Below are positions 1-6,684 of a stretch of DNA of 9,946 nucleotides, one piece after another. The notes below the pieces were generated by a model that did no database searches, was not told where the DNA came from, and saw only the letters and a list, made by a program, of their open reading frames with translations. The translations under genes were made by a program, and so were the position numbers. Position 1 is the stretch's first letter, and every line of letters starts with the position of its first letter. This DNA is from GCA-2746795 sp964643965 (GTDB lineage: Bacteria > Chloroflexota > Anaerolineae > Promineifilales > Promineifilaceae): assembly GCA_964643965.1 (NCBI GenBank), contig CAZXVH010000155.1, forward strand, positions 1 through 9,946, given 5' to 3'.

Positions 1-168
1 GACTACCAGACTACCAGACTACTCGACTACTCGACTACTCGACTACCAGACTACCAGACTACCAGACTACTCGACTACTCGACTACTCGACTACTCGACT
101 ATCAGACTACTCGACTACTCGACTACTCGACTACTCGACTACCAGACTATCAGACTACTCGACTACCA
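1..168. repeat. 8-bp tandem repeat array (GACTACTC / GACTACCA / GACTATCA)
   Basis: Twenty-one uninterrupted octamers can be read in phase from base 1: twelve GACTACTC, seven GACTACCA and two GACTATCA. The last unit ends at 168 and decays into GACGAACC just before the smc start. The first base of the window is already in the array, so it probably continues upstream. Variation is confined to the last three bases of the unit (CTC, CCA or TCA), and GACTA is invariant. Variants occur in short runs, as expected from slippage or unequal exchange. No promoter or Shine-Dalgarno sequence is visible in it. Function is unknown. Confidence 0.97.
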
Positions 169-178
169 GACGAACCAC

Positions 179-3100
179 ATGCGCCTAAAAAAACTCACCC
201 TGCAAGGGTACAAAACCTTCGCCAGTAAAACAGAATTCGTCTTCGATGAGGGCATAACGGCCGTTGTCGGACCCAATGGCAGTGGCAAAAGCAACGTCGC
301 CGACGCCGTGCGTTGGGTGCTGGGCGAACAGAGCTACAGCACCCTGCGCGGCAAACGCACCACCGACATGATCTTCGCCGGCAGCCAGAAACGGCCGCGC
401 TCCGGCATGGCGCAAGCCATCCTCACCCTCGACAACAGCGATGGCTGGCTGCCCATCGACTACACCGAAGTGGAAATCGGCCGCCGCGCCCATCGCTCCG
501 GCGAAAACGAATACCTGCTCAACGGCCAAAAAGTACGCCTCAAAGACATCACAGACCTGTTAGCCGCCAGCGGTCTGGCGCAGCGCACTTACACCATCAT
601 CGGCCAGGGACTCGTCGATCAGGCGCTTTCCCTGCGTGCTGAAGAACGCCGCGCCCTCTTTGAAGAAGCGGCCGGCATCCACCATTACAAAACGCGCCGC
701 GCCGAAACCTTACGCCGCCTGGAAGAGACGCGCCACAATCTGGAGCGCGTCCACGACATTCTCAACGAAATTCGGCCGCGCATGAATTCGCTCAAACGGC
801 AGGCCATCCGCGCCCAAAATTATGAGCAAGTAGCTCAAGATTTGCGCCACCTGCTGCGCATCTGGTACGGCTTCAAATGGGAGCAAGCCAAAGACAACAT
901 TCGGCTGGCGCGGGAACGCGCCACCATCACCGAAAAAGCGTGGCAAGAAACGCGCCAGGAATATCTGGTGCAGCAAGGCAAAATCGACGTCATCCGCCGC
1001 CGCATCCATGAGTTACAAGAGAAAACGGCCGTTACCCGCCAACAACGTGAAGAAGTCCGCGAACAACTGGAAAAAGTGCGCCGCCAGGTCGCCATTTTGC
1101 GCGAACGACAGCAAGCGTGGCAGCGTCAACTGAGCGACATTGAGCAAGAGCTGCCCGACATTGAAAAGCAACACGCCGCCGCTCAAACTGATTTAGCCGC
1201 CGCCACTTCCGACCTGGAAGCCGCCCAGGCCAGCCTCAACCAAAATCAAGCTGAATTGCAGCAGTTCAACGCCACCTTCCAAACGCAACAAGGTGAAATC
1301 AACCGCTGGCAAAAGAAAGTGCGCCAGGTCGAACAAGCGCAGCGTGACGCCCAAAACAAACTGGCGCAAGCAGAAGGGCAACTGAGCCAGTTGCAAGAAC
1401 GGCTCAAAGAACAAGCCTCTCCCGCCCCCACGCAAAACGACGAGACGGTACAATTGGAAAAACGGAGGCAGCAATTAACGGCCGTTCTGCAATCCGCCCA
1501 AAGCAAAAGCGAAGCGCTGCGCCAGAAACGAGACGAAGCCGCCACCCAACGCCAGGCGCTGGTGCGCGACCTCAAAACGGTGCGCCGCCACCTCAACGAC
1601 GAGCAAAAAACGCTCAACAAGCGACGCCAAGAGCTGGCACGCCTAGAAGCCCGCGCCGACATGCTCGAGCAAATGCGCCAAAAAGAGAGCAAAGTCAAAG
1701 GCAGCGCCCGCAGTCTGGGCCAACTGGCAACCCTCATCACCATCCCCGAGGAATACAAAACCGCGCTCTCCGCCGCCCTCGCCAACCGCCTCTCCGCCAT
1801 CGTCTTGCCCGACGAGAGTACCCTGTGGCAACTCCTGCAAGACAACCCGGAACAAGCGTTAACGGCCGTTGCCCTCTCCACCATCCACTCACCAAACAAA
1901 CCCACCCTGCCCGCCAATAAAGCGATCATCGGCTGGGCGGATGAACTCGTCAGCGGCAATCCCATCGTCAAACCGCTGGTTGATTTGCTCCTGGGGCAAA
2001 TTTTGCTCGTCGAAGACAGCCAAACCGCCTTCCAACTCGCGCAAGCATTACCGGCTGGCTCTCTGGCGGTCACATCCGAGGGCTTTGTGGCTCATGCGGG
2101 GGGAGTGGTTGAACAAAACGGCCGTTCCACCCAAAACAGCATCCTCGCCCGAGAAACAGAGTGGCGGGAAGCAAATGAAGAAAACAGCAGGCAGAAGGCA
2201 GAATTAGAAGCGTTCGAGAGTAGCCTGGCTGAAAAACAAGCCGCCACAGAGGCCAAACAAAAAGAAGGCGACCGCCTGCAAAATGAAGAACAACGGCTGA
2301 CGCAGCTCATCAACGAAAGCGGACAGCGCCTCTCCCAAACCCAACGCGATTTAGACCGCGTGGAGCAGCAGCAAACCTATCTCAAACGGCAAGCAGAAAA
2401 CCAAAAGCAGGAAACGGCTCGACTAGAAAGCCGCATCCAAACCGTCTCCGTCAGCCTGGAAACAGAGCGCCAGGCAGAAATGAGCCTGGCCGAAGAACTG
2501 AATAACGCCCGCGCCTCGCTGGAAGCGCTGCCCGTCGCCGAAGCGCAGCAACAACGGCAAGCTCTCCAACAACAAATCGGGGCGGCCAGCACCATCGTCG
2601 CCGGACGGCAAGCGGTGGTAGACAGCCGCCGCGCCACTTTGCAGCAAGTGGAGCGCCAACGCCAACGGCTGCAAGAGCGGCTCAACAGCCTGCGCCGCCA
2701 ACAGCAAGATAGCTCCCTCAGCGACGAAGAAGCGACGCTCAAAGGGTTGCAAAGTGAACTGAGCCGCCTGGACGAGACGCTCAAGCCGTTGCAAGAAGAG
2801 CTGGCGCATTCGCGGCGGGAGATGGCGCAACTGGAAGAGGAGACGGCCGACATCAACAAGTTCACCCATGAACGGGAAACCCAGTACACCCAGGCTAAAA
2901 TCGCGTTGAGTCAGAGAGAAACGGCCGTTGATGGCTTGCAAGATCGCATCAAAGCAGATTTGGGCATCGTCGCCCTCAGCTACGACGACGACCAGACCGG
3001 CGCCACCCCCCTGCCCATCAGCGAAGTGGTCGAGCAACTACCCCGCGTAGACGAACTGCCCAGCGACATCGAAGACGCCATCCAAAATTATCGCGGCCAG

Positions 3101-3730
3101 ATGCAGCGCATGGGCGCCATCAACCCCGACGCCCCCGAAGAATACGAAGAAGTGGCCGAGCGCCACGAGTTCCTCAGCCAACAAGTCGAAGACCTTACCC
3201 TCACCGACAGCCAACTGCGCGAAGTTATTGCCGAACTGGATGATCTCACTTCTCGTGCCTTTGGCGAAACCGTCGATAAAGTGAACAATATCTTTGGCGA
3301 AACCTTTACGCAACTGTTTGGCGGCGGCTCCGCCCGTCTCCTGCTCACCGACCCCGACGACCTCACCATCAGCGGCGTAGACATCATCGCCCGCCTGCCC
3401 AACCGGCGCGAACAAGGGCTGGGCTTGCTCTCCGGTGGCGAACGGTCACTCACGGCCACCGCCCTCATCTTCTCCCTGCTCAAAGTGTCGCCCACCCCCT
3501 TCTGCATCATGGACGAGGTGGATGCGGCGCTAGACGAAGCCAATGTCAACCGCTTCCGGGAACTGCTGCGCGAACTGAGCCTCAAGAGCCAGTTCATCAT
3601 CATCACCCATAATCGGGGCACGGTGCAGGCGGCGCAAACCATTTACGGCATCTCCATGGGCGACGACAGCGCCAGCCAGATGATCTCTATCAAGCCGGAA
3701 GATTATATCAAGCAGGAAAAACTGGTTTAA
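179..3730 (+). CDS. smc: Chromosome partition/condensin ATPase SMC
   Basis: SMC dimers form a ring-shaped ATPase that, with ScpA and ScpB, loops and compacts DNA and helps separate origins. The 1183-residue length matches bacterial SMC (about 1190). The N-terminal head has the typical opening MRLKKLTLQGYKTFASKTEF, Walker A GPNGSGKS at residues 31-38, and the Q-loop glutamine near residue 143 in IIGQGLVDQ. A long coiled coil follows to about residue 510, then the hinge at about 512-650 ending in a glycine-rich GFVAHAGGVV segment, then a returning coiled coil to about 1000. The C-terminal head carries the signature LSGGE (1084-1088), Walker B FCIMDE (D1112, E1113), the D-loop ALD and a THNRGT switch. 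The start is fixed by the canonical N-terminus although no Shine-Dalgarno is visible; an octamer repeat array lies directly upstream. scpA and scpB are not in the window. Five AACGGCCGTT copies inside the gene encode Thr-Ala-Val. Confidence 0.98.
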   Translation: MRLKKLTLQGYKTFASKTEFVFDEGITAVVGPNGSGKSNVADAVRWVLGEQSYSTLRGKRTTDMIFAGSQKRPRSGMAQAILTLDNSDGWLPIDYTEVEIGRRAHRSGENEYLLNGQKVRLKDITDLLAASGLAQRTYTIIGQGLVDQALSLRAEERRALFEEAAGIHHYKTRRAETLRRLEETRHNLERVHDILNEIRPRMNSLKRQAIRAQNYEQVAQDLRHLLRIWYGFKWEQAKDNIRLARERATITEKAWQETRQEYLVQQGKIDVIRRRIHELQEKTAVTRQQREEVREQLEKVRRQVAILRERQQAWQRQLSDIEQELPDIEKQHAAAQTDLAAATSDLEAAQASLNQNQAELQQFNATFQTQQGEINRWQKKVRQVEQAQRDAQNKLAQAEGQLSQLQERLKEQASPAPTQNDETVQLEKRRQQLTAVLQSAQSKSEALRQKRDEAATQRQALVRDLKTVRRHLNDEQKTLNKRRQELARLEARADMLEQMRQKESKVKGSARSLGQLATLITIPEEYKTALSAALANRLSAIVLPDESTLWQLLQDNPEQALTAVALSTIHSPNKPTLPANKAIIGWADELVSGNPIVKPLVDLLLGQILLVEDSQTAFQLAQALPAGSLAVTSEGFVAHAGGVVEQNGRSTQNSILARETEWREANEENSRQKAELEAFESSLAEKQAATEAKQKEGDRLQNEEQRLTQLINESGQRLSQTQRDLDRVEQQQTYLKRQAENQKQETARLESRIQTVSVSLETERQAEMSLAEELNNARASLEALPVAEAQQQRQALQQQIGAASTIVAGRQAVVDSRRATLQQVERQRQRLQERLNSLRRQQQDSSLSDEEATLKGLQSELSRLDETLKPLQEELAHSRREMAQLEEETADINKFTHERETQYTQAKIALSQRETAVDGLQDRIKADLGIVALSYDDDQTGATPLPISEVVEQLPRVDELPSDIEDAIQNYRGQMQRMGAINPDAPEEYEEVAERHEFLSQQVEDLTLTDSQLREVIAELDDLTSRAFGETVDKVNNIFGETFTQLFGGGSARLLLTDPDDLTISGVDIIARLPNRREQGLGLLSGGERSLTATALIFSLLKVSPTPFCIMDEVDAALDEANVNRFRELLRELSLKSQFIIITHNRGTVQAAQTIYGISMGDDSASQMISIKPEDYIKQEKLV

Positions 3731-3741
3731 GGCAACTAAAC

Positions 3742-3921
3742 ATGAAGAAATCATCTATTTCAAAACACTCGGAAACTGATCTGGATTTTTTGCACACGGC
3801 ACGAGATGAGGATATTGATTTTTCTGATATTCCAGAAATCACGGAACCACAACTAGCCAGCGCCATCATTCGTATGGGTGGCAAACCGGTAACCAAAGAA
3901 AAGGTACGGGTCAGTGGGTGA
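3742..3921 (+). pseudogene. Truncated BrnA-like (DUF4415-type) antitoxin fragment
   Basis: This 59-codon ORF begins 11 bases after the smc stop. An AAGG (3729-3732) that overlaps the smc stop could serve as its ribosome binding site. The product opens MKKSSISKHSETDLDFL and continues with an acidic stretch containing DEDIDFSDIPEIT, then IIRMGGKPVTKEKVRV and a TGA stop. The DEDIDFSDIPE segment followed by a Lys-Pro-Val turn is what I associate with BrnA-type antitoxins (formerly DUF4415). In those proteins a ribbon-helix-helix DNA-binding domain of about 35 residues follows this point. Here the frame ends exactly where that domain should begin, and neither other forward frame downstream restores it. 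No BrnT-like toxin lies upstream, since that position is occupied by smc. I read it as a decayed or orphan antitoxin. A genuine short protein of unrelated function remains possible. Confidence 0.5.
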
Positions 3922-3936
3922 TTTTTCAGGTGACAA

Positions 3937-3946
3937 AACGGCCGTT
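3937..3946. repeat. Intergenic copy of the AACGGCCGTT palindrome
   Basis: This is the only one of the nine exact AACGGCCGTT copies that lies outside an assigned gene. It sits 16 bases after the stop of the antitoxin fragment. Read on the minus strand it again falls in a Thr-Ala-Val frame of a short unassigned open frame. Confidence 0.9.
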
Positions 3947-4052
3947 CCCCGTATTTCCTCATCACTCAGGGCAGATAGGTCTTGCAATTCATAACGTTGT
4001 ATATTCCTATAAAACCCGCTACCATTACAATATTCTGGCGAGTGAGATAATT

Positions 4053-4059
4053 GGAAGGA
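4053..4059 (+). promoter_or_regulatory. Ribosome binding site for the helical protein gene
   Basis: GGAAGGA is followed by six bases and then the ATG at 4066. It supports this start over any internal ATG. Upstream AT-rich sequence contains TATATT (4000-4005) and TATAAA (4008-4013), but no correctly spaced -35 box is evident, so no promoter is called. Confidence 0.7.
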
Positions 4060-4065
4060 AAGTAA

Positions 4066-4860
4066 ATGGCGCAAGCAACAAAACCTGTGGAATATGAAAT
4101 AAGAAACGGCATTACGGCCACGCCACCCTCTTCCGACCCTGCCCAGAATTTATCCATTGCCCCCTCTCCACTGCCCAAACAGAACCTGACCAAAGATCAA
4201 CTCGACATCCTCATACGCCTCATCATTGGCACGGGGTTGATTGGCGCCGAAGATTTGGGTCAATATCTGCAACAGTGGGAAGAAAATGCCCGCCATCACG
4301 CGGAAACAATGGATATGCCGGAAGAAACAAAAGCGGCCGTTATCCGCTATGCCGTGTTAGGCGCCTTGTTTGAGTTAAAGGACAAGGTGGAAGCGGGGTT
4401 GGAAAATTTGGGGAAAACGGCCAATAATTTCAGCCAAACCGTCTCTCAAAAAAGCCAACCCGTCACCAAAAGCCGCTTCTACCAACCCGTCCAAAAGAAA
4501 TATGATGAACTGGTAGCGTATGGTGAAGCAAAGCTGAATATGCTGGTGGAACGAGGGCGGCGTGAAGAGCCGGCTGCCCGGGCGCTGGCGCGGGAAGCGC
4601 TCGGCGAATCCATCAACGAGATGATCGAATTCCTGGCCGAAAACGAAGAAATCACGGAAATGATTCAGCAGCAAAGTATGGGCATGGCAAACGAGGTGGT
4701 CGAAGATATGCGCACCCGCACCGTCACGGCCGATAATGTCATGGAACGGGTTACGCGCAATATTTTGAGACGGCCGCAGCGTGAAGAGTTGCCCCCACCC
4801 TCTCCAGAAGTACAAGCCCAGGCTATCCGTCTTGACCGTCAAGCCAAACCAGAAGAATAA
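4066..4860 (+). CDS. Soluble helical protein of unknown function, probable partner of the RDD protein
   Basis: The product is 264 residues with no signal peptide or membrane segment. Residues 1-40 are polar and proline-rich. Residues 41-115 look helical and contain a hydrophobic stretch, LDILIRLIIGTGLIG. Residues 165-236 form charged amphipathic helices with the segments REALGESINEMIEF, ITEMIQQQSMGMANEV and MRTRTVTADNVMERV, ending in NILRRP. A proline-rich tail follows. I do not recognise a named family for the whole protein. From memory, the C-terminal pattern (QQS-x-G-x-A, then R-x-R-T, then AD-x-x-x-E-R, then LRR) resembles the helical region that precedes the RDD membrane domain in some actinobacterial proteins. 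The next gene on the same strand, 64 bases away, encodes an RDD protein. A joint role at the membrane is therefore inferred, not shown. A good Shine-Dalgarno supports the start. Confidence 0.85.
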   Translation: MAQATKPVEYEIRNGITATPPSSDPAQNLSIAPSPLPKQNLTKDQLDILIRLIIGTGLIGAEDLGQYLQQWEENARHHAETMDMPEETKAAVIRYAVLGALFELKDKVEAGLENLGKTANNFSQTVSQKSQPVTKSRFYQPVQKKYDELVAYGEAKLNMLVERGRREEPAARALAREALGESINEMIEFLAENEEITEMIQQQSMGMANEVVEDMRTRTVTADNVMERVTRNILRRPQREELPPPSPEVQAQAIRLDRQAKPEE

Positions 4861-4874
4861 GCAACATTGTTATT

Positions 4875-4884
4875 TTGACGTCAA
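4875..4884. promoter_or_regulatory. TTGACGTCAA palindrome between the helical and RDD genes
   Basis: This perfect 10-bp dyad lies in the 64-bp gap, 40 bases before the RDD start. Its left half TTGACG resembles a -35 box, but no -10 box is found at 16-18 bases. It could be a small operator or chance. Confidence 0.25.
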
Positions 4885-4924
4885 CTATAAAAATGAAAGC
4901 CTACCCGCTCTTCGCTCATAAATC

Positions 4925-5482
4925 ATGAAAATGAAATCCCACACCTTACAAGGCCATTATGCCGGGTTCATCACCCGTCTATTTGCCTTTATGATCGATA
5001 TCCTTCTTGTCGTGATCATGTTGGGCGTCGTTTCTTTTTCATTGTCGCTCATCTGGCGCTTTTTTGATTTGATTCCCAATATCGTCACCGATTTGGTTGG
5101 CAGCCCTGAAAGAATCACTGCTGCTTATAAAGCTGCGCTTCCGACTATCACCCCAATCGTCAGTATCGTTTTAGTCTTTGCCTATTTTATTTTCTTTTGG
5201 ATGTCATCGGGGCAAACGGTGGGCAAAGCGTTGATGGGGGTGCGCGTGGTTAGCGTCAATGGACGGCCGTTAACATTCCTGCAAGCCTTATTCCGCTTTC
5301 TGCTCTATCCCATTTCGGCTATGATTTTCTTTCTCGGTTTCGTGTGGATATTGGTAGATAACCAACGCCAGGGCTGGCATGATACCATCGCTCGCACTTA
5401 CGTCATTTACACCTGGAGAGCGGTTCCCCACGCCGGCTTCCTGCACCAATGGCAACATAAGTGGGAGAAACCAACTGAGTAA
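4925..5482 (+). CDS. RDD-family integral membrane protein
   Basis: The 185-residue product has the RDD-family hallmarks. The opening AGFITRLFAFMID carries the conserved Arg (R18) and first Asp (D25). GQTVGKALMGVRVVSVNG lies in the central cytoplasmic loop (about 96-113). The second conserved Asp is in WILVDNQRQGWHD (about 141-153), followed by a closing strand IARTYVIYTW. Three hydrophobic segments are visible at about residues 20-47, 75-95 and 118-144. RDD proteins are poorly characterised; some have been linked to ion or solute transport, but nothing here identifies a substrate. No clear Shine-Dalgarno precedes the ATG, and the second ATG at 4931 is an equally possible start. The upstream helical-protein gene is close and co-directional, so co-transcription is likely. 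Confidence 0.93.
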   Translation: MKMKSHTLQGHYAGFITRLFAFMIDILLVVIMLGVVSFSLSLIWRFFDLIPNIVTDLVGSPERITAAYKAALPTITPIVSIVLVFAYFIFFWMSSGQTVGKALMGVRVVSVNGRPLTFLQALFRFLLYPISAMIFFLGFVWILVDNQRQGWHDTIARTYVIYTWRAVPHAGFLHQWQHKWEKPTE

Positions 5483-5484
5483 CA

Positions 5485-5517
5485 AGAAGTTCAACTTTTT
5501 AGAAAAGTTGAACTTCT
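5485..5517. terminator. 15-bp stem-loop between convergent genes, probable bidirectional terminator
   Basis: AGAAGTTCAACTTTT (5485-5499) pairs perfectly with AAAAGTTGAACTTCT (5503-5517) across a 3-base TAG loop. It lies 2 bases after the RDD stop and 11 bases before the stop of the convergent acetyltransferase gene, an ideal place for a shared terminator. The stem is AT-rich and has no long T-tract beyond it, so termination efficiency is uncertain. Each arm is itself nearly palindromic (AAGTT-c-AACTT). Confidence 0.65.
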
Positions 5518-5528
5518 AAACTTCTAAA

Positions 5529-6113
5529 CTAGCGACCAGAGGTAACGGCCGTTTCCCTCCGCCTCTCCCCTTCCTTCAATCGATCCAAATGAATCGTCAA
5601 CGTGGAATAAACACCTTCAGGCTGGCGCGTCATCTCATAAGGCAGCTTTTGTAATATCCCCATAATGCCCTTATTGCTGTTCAATACATCCGCCACCAAC
5701 TTCTGAATGCCATTTTCCCGCGCTTCTTCAACCAGCAGCGCCAACAACTCAGTGCCAATGCCCTGTCCCTGCATATCATCTCGCACAGATATACCGGTAT
5801 CAGCCCGGCCGTCCCCGATGCAGATATAACGAGCGGCGCCCACCGGTGCATTTGGTTTATCCGGTAAATCGGCAAACGCAATCAAGCCAGCCTGTTTCTT
5901 AGCATCCATATGGGCAATCGTCTCGGCTTCTTGCCAGATACGCCCTGCATTGACATGGTCAATGGATTGATGATACCGTTGGTAGCGGCTGTCAGCGCCC
6001 ATGTTTTCAAAAATGTCAACCAGGTACACAGCATCATCAAAGCGCATATGGCGCACCCCAATCAACGTGCCGTCTTTGGCAAAAAACGTGTAGAGCATCT
6101 CTTCTAATTTCAT
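5529..6113 (-). CDS. GNAT-family N-acetyltransferase
   Basis: GNAT enzymes move an acetyl group from acetyl-CoA to an amine. The 194-residue product shows the family's motif A: a beta strand ADTGISVRDDM followed by QGQGIG (115-120), which fits the Q/R-x-x-G-x-G/A pyrophosphate-binding loop, and the helix TELLALLVEEARENG. Next comes the strand KLVADVLNSN with the asparagine typical of motif B, then NKGIMGILQKLPYEM. The N-terminal DSRYQRYHQS recalls the ESRYLRF segment of acetyltransferases related to protein lysine acetyltransferase Pat, but the substrate cannot be inferred. An AAGGA just before the ATG supports the start. The gene is convergent with the RDD gene, so it is a separate transcription unit. 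The last residues ETAVTSGR contain a palindrome-encoded Thr-Ala-Val. Confidence 0.9.
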   Translation of the reverse strand: MKLEEMLYTFFAKDGTLIGVRHMRFDDAVYLVDIFENMGADSRYQRYHQSIDHVNAGRIWQEAETIAHMDAKKQAGLIAFADLPDKPNAPVGAARYICIGDGRADTGISVRDDMQGQGIGTELLALLVEEARENGIQKLVADVLNSNKGIMGILQKLPYEMTRQPEGVYSTLTIHLDRLKEGERRRETAVTSGR

Positions 6114-6216
6114 AATTCCTTCAATGCCTGAATGTTTTTGTCCACTTCAGGCTGTTTGGTCTCCTAAACCATTAACGCCTTGCCAGCCGTAAAATCATCT
6201 TTTTCATTTTCTATCT

Positions 6217-6240
6217 TGGTTGGCGGCTCCCAACCATTTT
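6217..6240 (+). terminator. Small hairpin followed by TTTT
   Basis: TGGTTGG pairs with CCAACCA over a 6-base loop and is followed by four T residues. The shape fits a weak intrinsic terminator on the + strand, but no + strand gene lies immediately before it. It may instead sit in the leader of the minus-strand acetyltransferase gene. Confidence 0.25.
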
Positions 6241-6254
6241 GACGCACTGCGTCA
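6240..6254. promoter_or_regulatory. Perfect 15-bp dyad TGACGCAcTGCGTCA, operator-like
   Basis: Seven-base arms flank a single central C with no mismatch. The site lies 127 bases upstream of the acetyltransferase start and about 430 upstream of the GTPase start, in otherwise AT-rich DNA. The geometry suits a dimeric DNA-binding protein, but no regulator is known and chance cannot be excluded. Confidence 0.35.
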
Positions 6255-6429
6255 TAAGCGTATCATGTTTTTATCAGTAAATCAACTAATAATATATTAT
6301 GTTAACATGATGAACGCTTCATTTTAACTTTTTCTATCATAACAGTCTGAAATCAGGTGAGAAATAGGATATTTTCTCCAGCCCGCAAGCTTAGCTAATC
6401 TCCCGCAACCTTTACAAACAACCTGCGTA

Positions 6430-6435
6430 TATAAT
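6430..6435 (+). promoter_or_regulatory. Candidate -10 box TATAAT for the GTPase gene
   Basis: This is a perfect -10 consensus in AT-rich DNA. The nearest -35-like hexamer, TTTACA (6411-6416), is only 13 bases away, shorter than the usual 16-18, so the pairing is doubtful. If used, it would give a leader of about 240 bases that includes the CAAAG-rich repeat. Confidence 0.3.
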
Positions 6436-6517
6436 ACTGAAGACATTGGCTAAGGTGATTTTTAATAATATGGGTATCCTTCGCCAGTCTATGATAAAAA
6501 TCAATGGCGTCAGGAGA

Positions 6518-6623
6518 GACACCAAGAAAAAATCCTTATCACAAAGATACAAAGAAAATAAGAGACAAAGGGTAAAGAGATTTTCTTTGTGCCTCTAAAA
6601 CCTTTGTTTCTTTGTTATAAAAC
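6518..6623. repeat. CAAAG/CTTTG dispersed-type inverted repeat
   Basis: The left part is rich in CAAAG (CACCAAG, CACAAAG, ACAAAGAAAAT) and the right part in CTTTG (ATTTTCTTTGT, CCTTTGTTTCTTTGT). ACAAAGAAAAT (6549-6559) pairs perfectly with ATTTTCTTTGT (6580-6590) over 20 bases. It resembles the CACAAAGACACAAAG type of intergenic repeat that I recall from many environmental bacterial genomes. It lies in the presumed leader of the GTPase gene. No transposase is present. Confidence 0.6.
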
Positions 6624-6672
6624 AGAGTGGTTTTTTCAGGCATTCAATTCAACGAGATGAACCTCAACAAAC

Positions 6673-6680
6673 AAGGAAGG
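6673..6680 (+). promoter_or_regulatory. Ribosome binding site AAGGAAGG of the GTPase gene
   Basis: A strong Shine-Dalgarno-like sequence ends four bases before the ATG at 6685 (AAGGA is 7 bases away), which fixes the start. Confidence 0.75.
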
Positions 6681-6684
6681 TACC

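Larger units (their letters stand above)
6114..6684. other. 571-bp AT-rich intergenic region between divergent genes
   Basis: No convincing gene is seen on either strand. The region carries the 5' regulatory sequences of the minus-strand acetyltransferase gene and of the plus-strand GTPase gene. It contains inverted repeat GCCTGAA/TTCAGGC (6126-6132, 6146-6152), hairpin TGGTTGG/CCAACCA (6217-6223, 6230-6236) followed by TTTT, a 15-bp dyad at 6240-6254, ATCATGTT/AACATGAT (6262-6269, 6304-6311), a TATAAT box at 6430-6435 and a CAAAG-rich repeat at about 6518-6623. Those with a definite shape are listed separately. Confidence 0.8.

Noticed and set aside
1246..2073. 275-codon open frame on the minus strand inside smc
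   Set aside because: It lies entirely antisense to the well-supported SMC coiled-coil and hinge coding sequence, with Ser/Arg/Cys-rich composition typical of a shadow frame.
3907..4070. Plus-strand continuation of the antitoxin in another frame (reading QWVIFQVTKRPF and onward)
   Set aside because: The frame is open but the peptide does not resemble a ribbon-helix-helix domain, so a simple frameshift does not restore the antitoxin.
4893..4928. Eleven-codon leader ORF (MKAYPLFAHKS) whose stop overlaps the RDD start in an ATGA
   Set aside because: It has no Shine-Dalgarno and no feature of an attenuator, and an ORF this short arises easily by chance.
6411..6435. Complete sigma-70 promoter TTTACA/TATAAT
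   Set aside because: The spacer is only 13 bases and there is no TG extension, so only the -10 box is kept, with low confidence.
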